64,000 bases of DNA from Halovenus marina (lineage in GTDB: Archaea > Halobacteriota > Halobacteria > Halobacteriales > Haloarculaceae). The position numbers and the translations under genes are program-made. The notes under the pieces are model-generated. The model searched no databases. It was not told where the DNA came from and worked only from the letters and a program-made list of their open reading frames with translations. The stretch covers positions 1,302,001 through 1,366,000 of the forward strand of contig NZ_JBLKNZ010000001.1 of NCBI RefSeq assembly GCF_051414115.1. The letters run 5' to 3'. Below are positions 34,249 through 42,541 of this stretch, in pieces (position 1 is the first letter of the stretch; each line of letters opens with the position of its first letter).

Positions 34249-35646
34249 TTATTTCGTCGGTTCGACGTTGTGGTTGAGCCGGAACAGATTCTCCGGATCC
34301 CACTCGTTTTTCACCTCTACCAACCGGTCGTAGTTCTCGCCGTAGGCGGCCTGCTGGTCGCCGATCTCCTCAGGAACGAAGTTGGCGTAGACACCGCCGG
34401 TCGCATGGGGGGCCATCGCCTCGTGCATGTCGCGTGTCCATTCGATGCATTCCTCGTCCTGCTCAGGGGCCGTCCACTGGGTGTGAAGGACCATCGTGAA
34501 CTCAAAGTTGCGGTGGGGATAGGCCGTCGAATCGACCGGCTTCTCGTTCATCGCACCACCGAGATGTGGGATGGCGATTTCCGTCTCCGGAGTCGGGATA
34601 GTTTCGCCATACTCGACGAACGTCTCGATCATCTCATCGGTCATTTCATCGAAGTTGTGGGACTTCCAGTAGTTTCGGTTTCCAGCCGGAGCCAGTCCGT
34701 CAAATGCCTGTTGCCAGCCGGTGTACGGGTGCGGGCCGACCGCGTCCGCGATAGGATCACCCACGTCACGGACCGGCTGCAGTACTTTTTCTCCCTCCGA
34801 CATATCGCCGGCGTAGAACGTGGCGAGGATGACGACTTTCCGGCCATGCCACTCCTCTGGAATAAACGGTAGTGGGGGTGCATGCCGGATAACACACCAA
34901 ACCGTCGCATCGTTGGGTGCCTCGGAGGCGAACTCACGGTACCCCGAAAGGACCGCTTTGGCGTCCTCGAACGGATGCACAATTGGGCCGGACAATACGG
35001 TCGGGCCGACCTCGTGTAATTGGAACTCAAATGAGGTAACGATACCGAAATTCCCGCCCCCACCCCGGAGCCCCCAGAAGAGGTCCTCGTTTTCCGATTC
35101 GCTCGCATGGACGAGTTCGCCTTCAGCAGTGACGACATCGGCCGACAGGAGGTTGTCAACGGTCAATCCGTGTTTCCGAGAGAGCCAGCCCCACCCGCCG
35201 CCGAGCGTCAAGCCTGCAACCCCCGTCGTTGAGTTGTAGCCGACGGGTGTGGCGAGGCCGAAAGCCTGCGTCTCGTGGTCCAGTTCGTTGAGCACGACTC
35301 CCGGTTCGACGCGGACCGTCTTTGCGTCTGGATCGACGCGAACCGATTTCATCGACGAGAGGTCAATCAAGAGGGCATCGTCATCGACGGCTCTACCTGC
35401 GATGTTGTGGCCGCCGCCCTTCACCGAAATTGGATACTCGTGCTCTCTGGGGAACGTCACCGCGCTGATGACGTCTGCGGTGCCAGCACACTGGACGACG
35501 AGGGAAGGATGTCTGTCTATCGTTGCGTTCCAGACCGTTCGTGCCTCGTCGTACCCTTCGTTATCCGGACGGAGAAGAACTCCTCGAAGGGACTCAGAAA
35601 ATTCGGTAACCGCTTCGTCATTTGGTGTGGGTGTTTCTAATGACAT
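34249..35646 (-). CDS. FAD-binding oxidoreductase, berberine-bridge-enzyme type (1)
   Basis: A 465-aa flavoprotein of the PCMH/BBE group. PISVKGGGHNIAGRAV (about residues 70-85) carries the histidine that usually forms the 8-alpha covalent FAD link. The later cysteine position of bicovalent members reads TTGVAGLTLGGGWGWLSRKHG, so only the histidine bond is expected. DLFWGLRGGGGNFGIVTSFEF is the standard FAD loop. The C-terminal NLFRLNHNVEPTK is the BBE domain. Such enzymes oxidise alcohols, sugars or aromatic intermediates. A paralogue lies 319 bp upstream on the same strand. Confidence 0.85.
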   Translation of the reverse strand: MSLETPTPNDEAVTEFSESLRGVLLRPDNEGYDEARTVWNATIDRHPSLVVQCAGTADVISAVTFPREHEYPISVKGGGHNIAGRAVDDDALLIDLSSMKSVRVDPDAKTVRVEPGVVLNELDHETQAFGLATPVGYNSTTGVAGLTLGGGWGWLSRKHGLTVDNLLSADVVTAEGELVHASESENEDLFWGLRGGGGNFGIVTSFEFQLHEVGPTVLSGPIVHPFEDAKAVLSGYREFASEAPNDATVWCVIRHAPPLPFIPEEWHGRKVVILATFYAGDMSEGEKVLQPVRDVGDPIADAVGPHPYTGWQQAFDGLAPAGNRNYWKSHNFDEMTDEMIETFVEYGETIPTPETEIAIPHLGGAMNEKPVDSTAYPHRNFEFTMVLHTQWTAPEQDEECIEWTRDMHEAMAPHATGGVYANFVPEEIGDQQAAYGENYDRLVEVKNEWDPENLFRLNHNVEPTK

Positions 35647-35965
35647 CTCTGAATCATCTATCTGATCTAGTTCACGGAGAGGCGTGAAGTGTTAACATTT
35701 TTACGGATAAGCACAGTTAGGAATAACTGAGTTAATCATCTCCAAAGGGACCAGGTCGCATACCGAATCAGGACGCATATTCTGCCCGACTCATGTAGCG
35801 TATCATTAGTTATGGGTTACATACGATTGACTAAGTATAATCAGGAACGGTTCCCGAGAGCATCCAAAGTACTCTGGTTCCTGCATTCAGGTCGCCGTCT
35901 CAGCACTCACCTCGGCTTCGACAAGCTCCTTCGTATGTATCCTCCCGCTCAGTAACAACCTCGAT
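35647..35965. other. Intergenic region upstream of the first FAD oxidase gene
   Basis: These 319 bp contain no plausible gene. AT-rich stretches around 35690-35740 (CATTTTTACGG and TTAGGAATAACTGAGTTAATC) and near 35808-35845 could hold a promoter for the 35646 start. No clear inverted repeat was found. Confidence 0.4.
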
Positions 35966-37405
35966 TTACGATGCAGGTTCGATATTCCTGGTGTGGTCGA
36001 AGAGATTTGTCGGATCATACTCCGCTTTCACCTCCGTCAGCCGCTGATAGTTGGTGCCGTAGATCGACCGGAGGAGTTCTTCGCCCTCTTCGTGCACCCC
36101 TGATAGGTTCACGTAGGGACCGCGAGAGGTGAATTCCCGCATGTCCTCGATACTCTCCTGTGCCCACGCGATGTTCTCCTCCGTCTCCACGGGGTCATCC
36201 CAAATCGCATCCACGGTGAACAGAAACGGTGCGTCACGATGGACAAACGCCGTCTGCCCCGGATCTACCTGGCTAATCCGACCACCGAGTTGCATAACGC
36301 CCACGTTCGAATAGACCGACGGGGCTCGTTCGCCGGCGGCTACGATCTGATCGATAGCTCCATCGCTCAGCTCGTTGAGATAGAGCGAATTCCAGTAGTT
36401 ATGGCGGCCAGGTGGATTGAACGCGTCGTCCCTGGACTGGAAGTCGGTGTAGGGCATCGTCCCGCTCAGATCGACGAGCGGCTCTGCAACGTCTCGAAAC
36501 TTCTGGAACTCCTGCTCACCGGCCGCTGGCTCGCCGGCAAAGGCTCCGAAGATAGCAAGACCAGGATCGCCCCACACCGCTTCCGGGAACTCGGGAAGTT
36601 CGGGGACGCGTGCGTATGCGGCTGTCAGGGTCACCTCCTCAGGGGCATCGGCTGCATACGACCGGAAGTACCTGAGTACCTCGGTGGCTTCTTCGTGGGA
36701 GTAGCCGATGAAACAGGTTGCTATGTCGGGGCCGACTTCGTGGCACCGAAACTCGAACGACGTGACGACGCCGAAGTTGCCGCCGCCACCACGGAGGGCC
36801 CAGAACAAGTCTTCATTCTGGTTCTGGCTGGCTGTCACGACCTCTCCATCCGCAGTGACGACATTAACCGACTGGAGGTTGTCGCAGGTCAGGCCATACT
36901 TGCGGCTGAGGTGACCGAGACCGCCGCCGAGCGTCAACCCGGCAATGCCCGTATCCGACGCGCCACCCCCAGGGACGGCTAGTCCGAAAACCTGCGTCTC
37001 ATGATCGAGATCTCCAACTGTCGCCCCTCCCTGAACACGCACGGTCCGCTCCTTCGGGTTAACCCGCACTCCGTCCATTGGAGAGAGGTCAATAACGATT
37101 CCACCATCGCATGTTGAGTGACCGGCAACGCTGTGACCACCACCGCGGACGGCCACCGGCACCTCGTGCCGCCGAGCAAAGGCGACCGCTTCGATGATGT
37201 CGGCAACACCTGAACATCGAACGACGAGCGCCGGATACCTATTGATCAGGCCGTTCCAAACCCGGCGGGCATCGTCATACGATTCGTCGTCGGGAAAGAC
37301 GATATCCCCACGAACTGCGGCCCGAAACGTGTCAATATCATCCGCTGTGAGCGCTGTAAGTACCTGCTCACCCGGGTGTTCTCGGGGATAGCCATCCACT
37401 GTCAT
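35966..37405 (-). CDS. FAD-binding oxidoreductase, berberine-bridge-enzyme type (2)
   Basis: A 479-aa paralogue of the 34249 gene. PVAVRGGGHSVAGHSTCDGG holds the FAD-linking His. The second attachment site reads SDTGIAGLTLGGGLGHLSRKYG, again without the Cys of bicovalent members. DLFWALRGGGGNFGVVTSFEF and the C-terminal NLFDHTRNIEPAS complete the family pattern. The ATG at 37405 was preferred over an in-frame codon at 37468 because the extra residues look like non-coding sequence. The two oxidases share strand and orientation and probably arose by duplication or were acquired together. Confidence 0.85.
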   Translation of the reverse strand: MTVDGYPREHPGEQVLTALTADDIDTFRAAVRGDIVFPDDESYDDARRVWNGLINRYPALVVRCSGVADIIEAVAFARRHEVPVAVRGGGHSVAGHSTCDGGIVIDLSPMDGVRVNPKERTVRVQGGATVGDLDHETQVFGLAVPGGGASDTGIAGLTLGGGLGHLSRKYGLTCDNLQSVNVVTADGEVVTASQNQNEDLFWALRGGGGNFGVVTSFEFRCHEVGPDIATCFIGYSHEEATEVLRYFRSYAADAPEEVTLTAAYARVPELPEFPEAVWGDPGLAIFGAFAGEPAAGEQEFQKFRDVAEPLVDLSGTMPYTDFQSRDDAFNPPGRHNYWNSLYLNELSDGAIDQIVAAGERAPSVYSNVGVMQLGGRISQVDPGQTAFVHRDAPFLFTVDAIWDDPVETEENIAWAQESIEDMREFTSRGPYVNLSGVHEEGEELLRSIYGTNYQRLTEVKAEYDPTNLFDHTRNIEPAS

Positions 37406-37644
37406 TAGAAACCGTACTACCGGTGAGCGGATAAGGCTGGCCCGGACGCGAACTCGATCAAGGACCACGGCAGTTCAATTGGATTCCACTGCCAGACCGA
37501 CGGGCATGGATGTCCCTCGATACGGTTTGATGAGCCGTCTCTGAATCTAACGGGCTTGTCGAAACCTCAGGCGAACCGCGTCAGTCCTCGGGGAGCGGCG
37601 TAACAAAGCGGAAAAGCAAACGAAGGCAGCGGATACGCTCGTAG

Positions 37645-38112
37645 TTAGGCTTCGACGGGTTCGTGCTCTTCGAGGGCGTACTCTGCCTCAATAACGTCCT
37701 TCATCGTCGTCATGGTGTTACGAATCTGGCGCTTCATGTAGCGTTTGAAGACGGGCTGGAGGGCGCGCTGAAACAACGACCCGCCTGTTTCGAAGTCACC
37801 GTGGACGTGGAGGTTCGTGCCGCTGTCGGTTTCTGTGTAGTCGAAGACCATCTCGGCGGTCATGGTCTCGTCGTCGATTACCGACACCGTGCGGTAGTTC
37901 TCGGCGTGAACTGTGAACAGTTCGTCGCTGGTAATCGTCTTGCCGAGCATTTTGAATGTCAGGCGGTGCATGGTGCCATCGTCCGTTTCTTCAATAACTT
38001 CGTAGTCGATGAGGCCGGGCGTCGACCGCAGCCAGTTCTCGGGGGACGTCCGCCACTCGAAGACGTACTCGATGGGCGCTTCGATCTCGATTTCGTGGTC
38101 GAAGGATGCCAT
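37645..38112 (-). CDS. SRPBCC (polyketide-cyclase-like) family protein (1)
   Basis: A 155-aa START/Bet v1-fold protein: DHEIEIEAPIEYVFEWRTSPENWLRSTPGL at the start, then the antiparallel sheet (TMHRLTFKMLGKTITSDELF, EMVFDYTETDSGTNLHVHGDFETGG) and a long C-terminal helix. The fold makes a hydrophobic ligand cavity and is used by aromatase/cyclases as well as lipid-binding proteins. It is about 60 percent identical by eye to the protein at 41144-41611. Forty bp upstream of its start lies the shared regulatory module. Role is inferred from fold only. Confidence 0.75.
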   Translation of the reverse strand: MASFDHEIEIEAPIEYVFEWRTSPENWLRSTPGLIDYEVIEETDDGTMHRLTFKMLGKTITSDELFTVHAENYRTVSVIDDETMTAEMVFDYTETDSGTNLHVHGDFETGGSLFQRALQPVFKRYMKRQIRNTMTTMKDVIEAEYALEEHEPVEA

Positions 38113-38151
38113 GTAGGGACAACTCCATGCTCATATCGGACGGCCACCCAT

Positions 38152-38202
38152 GTGAACTAGTAACAATTTCACGTTGCGATAATGTTACGAACAACTGAGT
38201 GA
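38152..38202 (-). promoter_or_regulatory. Shared regulatory module, copy 1
   Basis: GTGAA (38152), TTCAC (38168), TGTTA (38183) and GAGTGA (38197) occur with start-to-start spacing 16, 15 and 14, exactly as in the modules at 40030 and 42127. GTGAA/TTCAC and TAACA/TGTTA are inverted repeats. The module lies 40 bp upstream of the SRPBCC gene. Confidence 0.7.
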
Positions 38203-38439
38203 CTCACAGCCACCCGGACGAGAAGCGTGCTGCATACGCGCCCTCGGCCGTGTTTCGACGCTCGAAGTCGGGCGATTGAGCGCTGATATCAAATTAATTT
38301 TCAATAGGGCCGTTCTAGTAGGTCTCAGAAGTACTGCTGCATAGATAGTGCATATTCAGCACTCGCCCTGTATCCCTCCGCCCTCTCCTAACAGGATTCC
38401 TCCTTCACCGTCGTCTTTCGTCGTTTAGGGGCCACCAGG
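38203..38439. other. Non-coding stretch upstream of the regulatory module
   Basis: No gene was recognised. GTGCTGCATACGC at 38227-38239 is the first of several GTATGCAGCA-type motifs scattered over the accessory region. The segment around 38287-38310 is AT-rich. Confidence 0.4.
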
Positions 38440-38736
38440 TCAGTCATCTCTGACCACATCGATGGATTCCTGTAACGTGAGGACGGGCACGATGTGTCCC
38501 TCATGGTCTTCGAGAATCGGCGGACCAAGGAATCCAGTAACTGCCTCGAAACTGTCGGCTTCCATAATGAAGTAAAATCTGTGTTCGCTCGGCGTGCCGT
38601 ACGCTCCGTGGATTTCAACGCCATGCTCCTCAGCTCGCTGGTCTAAACTGGAAATCAACTCCACTGCCATTTCCTGTTTGTCTTCGTGTCCCCAACAATT
38701 GTCGGGACTGTGTTCTAAGGTAGAGATGAAGTGCAT
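38440..38736 (-). CDS. Small dimeric alpha-beta-barrel protein (DUF3303-like)
   Basis: A 98-aa protein, MHFISTLEHSPDNCWGHEDKQ..., with the strand-helix-strand layout of dimeric ferredoxin-like barrels. VEIHGAYGTPSEHRFYFIMEADSFEAVTGFLGPP is typical of DUF3303 and muconolactone-isomerase-like proteins. Small barrels of this class often act in aromatic or polyketide pathways or as ligand-binding proteins. The start at 38736 omits 24 in-frame upstream residues that do not look conserved. Family assignment is moderate. Confidence 0.55.
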   Translation of the reverse strand: MHFISTLEHSPDNCWGHEDKQEMAVELISSLDQRAEEHGVEIHGAYGTPSEHRFYFIMEADSFEAVTGFLGPPILEDHEGHIVPVLTLQESIDVVRDD

Positions 38737-38998
38737 CCTGTAACCACCAATATCGGTACGTCGCCACGAAACGAACCGGAGCAACCGCGATTTCGGGAGG
38801 GCTTCCATCCGGTCAGACTACTGGACGTACCTGTAACTCCCTAAGGATTTCAACAGAGCCAATATGGTATAAGGTCGGTATTGGATACAGAAGGGTGTAT
38901 GCAGCAAACCAGACCTGTACGGATCGGAAATGGCTCACCCCTTGGAGAGAACATGGATGAAAACTCCATAGGCGACGTCAGAAGGATGACTGCCGGAC

Positions 38999-39862
38999 TT
39001 ATTGCTCGACTTTCGCCTGTTCGGTCTTCGGTTCCGACGAAGCGACGGACCCTTCGTCTCTCACGGAAGGACCGGGAGATGCGCTTGGCTCGCTCTCTGC
39101 GGGAGGATACAGCTCCCCGAGATCTCCCTCCCATGGATCAACATGCCCAGGGAGCAAGGTTACTTGGCCGAGAGTGGCCAATTTTCGTGCGGACTCCATC
39201 TGTTGCTCTTTATTATAATTCATCAGGTTCCCTCCTCGCACGGGCTCAGGATCCACGGCCTTCCCACTCATTATGTCCATCGTTAGCAACGCGTCGCTAC
39301 CGAAAAGGATTCGAGACTCTTCCATCCAGAATGAGCAGTGCTCTTTCCGATGGCCAGGTGTTTGAATCACCTTAGGCTGGCCGGGGACGGGCAATACCTG
39401 ACCGTCCGTGAACGTGTGAGCCTCAGCAATCGGTTCAACGTTCATCAATCCAGCCTTCATCAGTGCGCGGATGAATCGCGCAAACGCGGGTCGCCACAAG
39501 AGGAGAAAGGATCCAAGCTGTGGATTGTGTCCGCCTTCCAACGCTGTTTCATATCCCTCTTCAGGGACCCAAACGGGTATTCCCTCCTTCCGAAGCGGTT
39601 CAGCCAGGCCCATATGATCTGGATCAACGTGCGTTAGAATCACCGCCTTAATATCGGCTACCTCGGCACCAATTCGGTCAAGCCCGGACTCCAACAGTTC
39701 CATTTGAGCAGGCAATCCTGCATCGACCAATGTCAGTCCATCATCGTCCTCGATAAGATACATATTGGTCATGGTCGAGCAGAGCTGGTAGACGTCATCA
39801 GCCACTTCCGTGGCCACTTGCTCGTCCCTGAGATGGGATTCTATGTTCCAGGGGATTCTCAT
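38999..39862 (-). CDS. Metallo-beta-lactamase-fold hydrolase
   Basis: A 287-aa MBL-fold protein. The metal motif reads LTHVDPDHMG near residue 77: the first His, the Asp and the last His are kept, but the second His of HxHxDH is Asp. TPGHRKEHCSFW near 167 and LLPGHVDPWEG near 250 supply the other metal ligands. Family members hydrolyse esters, lactones or thioesters. The start overlaps the stop of the small upstream gene by 4 bp, so they form an operon behind regulatory module copy 2. Confidence 0.8.
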   Translation of the reverse strand: MRIPWNIESHLRDEQVATEVADDVYQLCSTMTNMYLIEDDDGLTLVDAGLPAQMELLESGLDRIGAEVADIKAVILTHVDPDHMGLAEPLRKEGIPVWVPEEGYETALEGGHNPQLGSFLLLWRPAFARFIRALMKAGLMNVEPIAEAHTFTDGQVLPVPGQPKVIQTPGHRKEHCSFWMEESRILFGSDALLTMDIMSGKAVDPEPVRGGNLMNYNKEQQMESARKLATLGQVTLLPGHVDPWEGDLGELYPPAESEPSASPGPSVRDEGSVASSEPKTEQAKVEQ

Positions 39863-40005
39863 GTGTTGTTCACCTCTGCTCCCGTGGCGAACACCGAGGG
39901 TGGCCCCTTTCCAAGTACGTGCCCGGCGAGTTCAGCGCCGTCACCCGAAACGGCTCGGTGAATTTCTAGTTCCTCGTCTGTGTCTAGTGTCGATACGTTT
40001 GCCAT
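39859..40005 (-). pseudogene. Truncated alpha/beta-hydrolase N-terminus (48 aa)
   Basis: MANVSTLDTDEELEIHRAVSGDGAELAGHVLGKGPPSVFATGAEVNNT matches the start of alpha/beta hydrolases (S-x-DG-x-x-LA-x-x-x-x-G-x-GPP followed by the strand before the oxyanion loop), then stops. It overlaps the MBL gene start, so it may now act mainly as a leader cistron that couples translation. Alternatively it is an intact small protein. Confidence 0.5.
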
Positions 40006-40029
40006 GACCTGTCTACGGGGCGCTGTTAT

Positions 40030-40080
40030 GTGAATTGGTAACATATTCACAACAGAGTCATGTTAGGAGTATTCGAGTGA
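40030..40080 (-). promoter_or_regulatory. Shared regulatory module, copy 2
   Basis: GTGAA (40030), TTCAC (40046), TGTTA (40061) and GAGTGA (40075) have the same 16/15/14 spacing as the other copies. It lies 25 bp upstream of the small gene starting at 40005 and between that operon and the divergent hydrolase gene at 40236. Confidence 0.7.
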
Positions 40081-40235
40081 ACTTCGACGGATGAGAATAG
40101 GCGTGTGCTGAAAATGCGTCCTGTATGCAGCAGCGCCTTCGCCAGTTACTCGATGTCTGTCAGTAGCGGTGTGACCGATACAGAGGCAATCTTCACCACG
40201 AACAATTATCCATATACGAGCCGAAATAAGAGGCT

Positions 40236-41033
40236 ATGGCAGTTATCGAATGCAATGGAGCCACCCTCTATTATGAGGAGTACGGAGAGGGACAACAGCT
40301 CGTGTTTCTCCACGGGGCGTGGATGGGACTCAGATTCTTCGAGCCACAGTTGACGGCTCTTTCAGACGAATATCGGACAGTGGCTCTTGATTTCAGAGGC
40401 CACGGCCGGTCGGAGAAGACAGAGCACGGCCACACTGTCCGTCAGTATGCCCAGGATGTAAACGAATTTCTCAGCCAGCGTAATTTGGACGATGTCGTCT
40501 TGATCGGGTGGTCAATGGGCGCGGCTGTCACATGGGAGTATGTCGATCTGTTCGGAACGGAACGGATACAAGCACTGGTAAATGTGGACAGTGAGCAATC
40601 TCCGTTCCAGCAGGAGGACTACGAATTCGGACGAATAGGGCTGGAGGGACTCAGCGATGCCTTCGTGGATATCCAGACTGATCATCTGAGTCTCATTGAA
40701 CGCGAGAACGAATTACTGCTCAAAGATTCGCCTCCGCGGGAACTCGAAACCATGATGTTCGACGAGGTATCGCGTACCCCACCCCCGATCAAGAGCGCAA
40801 TCTACGCCGATGTCTTGCGTGAGCCACCAGACGTCTTACCTGACCTGGATGTCCCAATGTTAGTGCGTGCAGGGGCGGACGAGAAATGGCGGAGCGTCGA
40901 ATCCGTCGAACAGGTAGCAGAACTCGTCCCGGACAGCAGATTTGAACTGTTCGAAGAAAGCGGTCATTGTATCACTATCGAGCAACCTGAGCGATTCAAT
41001 GAAATCCTGAGCGATTTCGTTGACTCTCTTTGA
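40236..41033 (+). CDS. Alpha/beta hydrolase
   Basis: A 265-aa hydrolase with a full catalytic triad: nucleophile elbow IGWSMGAA (about residue 90), acid near PMLVRAGADEKW and histidine in EESGHCITIEQPERF (about residue 245). LVFLHGAWMG forms the oxyanion hole. It acts on an ester, lactone, epoxide or similar bond; substrate is unknown. It is divergent from the MBL operon and shares the intergenic region that contains regulatory module copy 2, so it may be part of the same regulon. Confidence 0.85.
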   Translation: MAVIECNGATLYYEEYGEGQQLVFLHGAWMGLRFFEPQLTALSDEYRTVALDFRGHGRSEKTEHGHTVRQYAQDVNEFLSQRNLDDVVLIGWSMGAAVTWEYVDLFGTERIQALVNVDSEQSPFQQEDYEFGRIGLEGLSDAFVDIQTDHLSLIERENELLLKDSPPRELETMMFDEVSRTPPPIKSAIYADVLREPPDVLPDLDVPMLVRAGADEKWRSVESVEQVAELVPDSRFELFEESGHCITIEQPERFNEILSDFVDSL

Positions 41034-41143
41034 TGTGTGCTCGCGCTGTATGCAGCACGACCACTGAAACCAATCGCCGAGTGAGGGTTTCAACAAGGCC
41101 TCATTTGTAGACGGTAGACTGGCGGTATATCGGAGGTCTGCAG

Positions 41144-41611
41144 TCAGGATTCGACGGGTTCGGGCTCTTGGGCGGCGTACTCGACCTCGATGAGTTCCTT
41201 CATCGTCATCAGCGAGTTCCGGTACTGGCGGTTCATGTAGCGAGTGACAACGGGTCGAAGCGCCCGGTCGAACAGCGAGGTGCCGGTTTCGATGTCGCCG
41301 TGCAGGCGGACGTGCGTGCCGGCCTCGGTTTCAGTGTGGTCGAAGAACAGTTCGCCGCTAAAGTCCTCGTCGTCGTACACCGAGGTAGTGCGGTAGTTCT
41401 CTTCGTCGGCCGTGTACAGTTCGTCGCTGGTAGTGGTCCGTCCGAGTATCTTGAGCGTGTTCCGGTAGTGGGTCCCCTCGTCGGTCTCATCGGTGACTTC
41501 GACGTTGATAAGGGCAGGGGTCGAACGCATCCAGTTCTCGGGGGTGGTTCCCCATTTGAAAACATACTCGATAGGCGCTTCAATCTCGATCTCGTGGTCA
41601 AGGGACGTCAT
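41144..41611 (-). CDS. SRPBCC (polyketide-cyclase-like) family protein (2)
   Basis: A 155-aa paralogue of 37645-38112, with the same DHEIEIEAPIEYVFKWGTTPENWMRSTPAL start and C-terminal helix (FDRALRPVVTRYMNRQYRNSLMTMKELIEVEYA). Conservation is strongest in the N-terminal strand and the last helix; the central sheet, which lines the cavity, differs most. It follows the SnoaL-like gene on the same strand after 37 bp, so it is probably transcribed from the same promoter behind module copy 3. Confidence 0.75.
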   Translation of the reverse strand: MTSLDHEIEIEAPIEYVFKWGTTPENWMRSTPALINVEVTDETDEGTHYRNTLKILGRTTTSDELYTADEENYRTTSVYDDEDFSGELFFDHTETEAGTHVRLHGDIETGTSLFDRALRPVVTRYMNRQYRNSLMTMKELIEVEYAAQEPEPVES

Positions 41612-41648
41612 GTGTGTGTATCTCCATCGCTACATTCTCGTCGGTCGT

Positions 41649-42086
41649 TCAGGCACCCATGTTCTCGATCATCTCGGCGAACTCGGCGTGGAGATCGGCG
41701 TGGTGGTGGACGACCTTCCACTCGCCGTTCTCCTTCCGGTAGACGTTGGTCGCCCGACCCTCCAGGGAGAGCTGATCACCCGCAATGGTCATCGACGCCG
41801 ACTCGGTGCAGAGTTCGTATGCAAGGTCGCCAGTGACGCGGATGAGCTGGTCCGCGCGGGTGACCTCCCCACCCTCACTCATCGATGCGACGCCCTCCCA
41901 GGATCCTTTGACGGCGTCCCAGCCCTCCTCCCGTCCACCGATGGGGTGCATGGTCGTCACTTCGTCCTCGTGTGACCAGACATCCGCCATGGCACTGGCA
42001 TCGCCGTTCGCCATCTCGTCCAGTGCACTGTAGAACCTGTCGGATGCGTCTCGGACGGCGTCTGCTTCGGTATGTGATTGACTCAT
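41649..42086 (-). CDS. SnoaL-like / NTF2-fold protein
   Basis: A 145-aa NTF2-like protein: DASDRFYSALDEMANGDASAMADVWSHEDEVTTMHPIGGREEGWDAV, then VTRADQLIRVTGDLAYELCTE and ATNVYRKENGEWKVVHHHADLHAEF. This is the ketosteroid-isomerase/SnoaL fold with a conical ligand cavity; SnoaL itself is a polyketide cyclase. The start MSQSHTEADAV at 42086 is 41 bp downstream of regulatory module copy 3. Catalytic activity cannot be assigned from sequence. Confidence 0.75.
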   Translation of the reverse strand: MSQSHTEADAVRDASDRFYSALDEMANGDASAMADVWSHEDEVTTMHPIGGREEGWDAVKGSWEGVASMSEGGEVTRADQLIRVTGDLAYELCTESASMTIAGDQLSLEGRATNVYRKENGEWKVVHHHADLHAEFAEMIENMGA

Positions 42087-42126
42087 GTGCTGTGTCTCTC
42101 TACGCTCACACAGGACGCCCACCCAT

Positions 42127-42177
42127 GTGAACTGGTAGCATTTTCACGCTAGGATGGTATTACGAACAAGTGAGTGA
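42127..42177 (-). promoter_or_regulatory. Shared regulatory module, copy 3
   Basis: GTGAA (42127), TTCAC (42143), TATTA (42158) and GAGTGA (42172) repeat the 16/15/14 spacing. The flanking bases CACCCATGTGAACT are shared with copy 1, and the GTTGCATACGC motif follows 25 bp further upstream, as in copy 1. Confidence 0.7.
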
Positions 42178-42417
42178 CACACGACCAATTAGACAGGACG
42201 CGTGTTGCATACGCGCACTGCACCATTGCACCGAAAGTGCAGACCCCTCGATTAGGTGTCAGAATAGGCGATTTTGAGACGGTTGATTTCGGCCGCCTCA
42301 CGCTTCGAAGGTCGATTCGTTCGACTAGCGAACCGGAGCCTGGAGCGCCCATATACTTTCGGCAGGATAATCGCAAGACAGCGTTGATATTATCGATCGA
42401 ACGACCGGGGTGGGATG
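42178..42417. other. Non-coding region between module copy 3 and boundary repeat B
   Basis: No gene was recognised. It contains GTGTTGCATACGC at 42202-42214 and several short direct repeats based on CGATT and TCGTTCGA. Confidence 0.4.
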
Positions 42418-42513
42418 CCTTCGTTCGATAATCGAACGTCGGGTACTCAATCGATGGGGTTCGCGTACAGCCAAACTGATCGGAATGGAGAAAATCAATC
42501 GCTTGTTGAAATT
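42418..42513 (-). repeat. Boundary repeat, copy B
   Basis: Homologous to 34141-34236. Near its start CGTTCGATAATCGAACG (42422-42438) is a perfect 17-bp inverted repeat that is degenerate in copy A. It lies 28 bp past the stop of the methyltransferase gene, in the same orientation relative to its gene as copy A. Confidence 0.75.
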
Positions 42514-42541
42514 TGCCTGATGGTGATTGTAGAGAGAGGAT

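Noticed and set aside
36239..36982. Open frame on the plus strand opposite the second FAD oxidase
   Set aside because: Antisense shadow without motifs; the minus strand encodes a clear flavoprotein.
38881..39375. Plus-strand frame near the MBL gene
   Set aside because: Mostly antisense to the MBL gene and without recognisable domain or promoter spacing.
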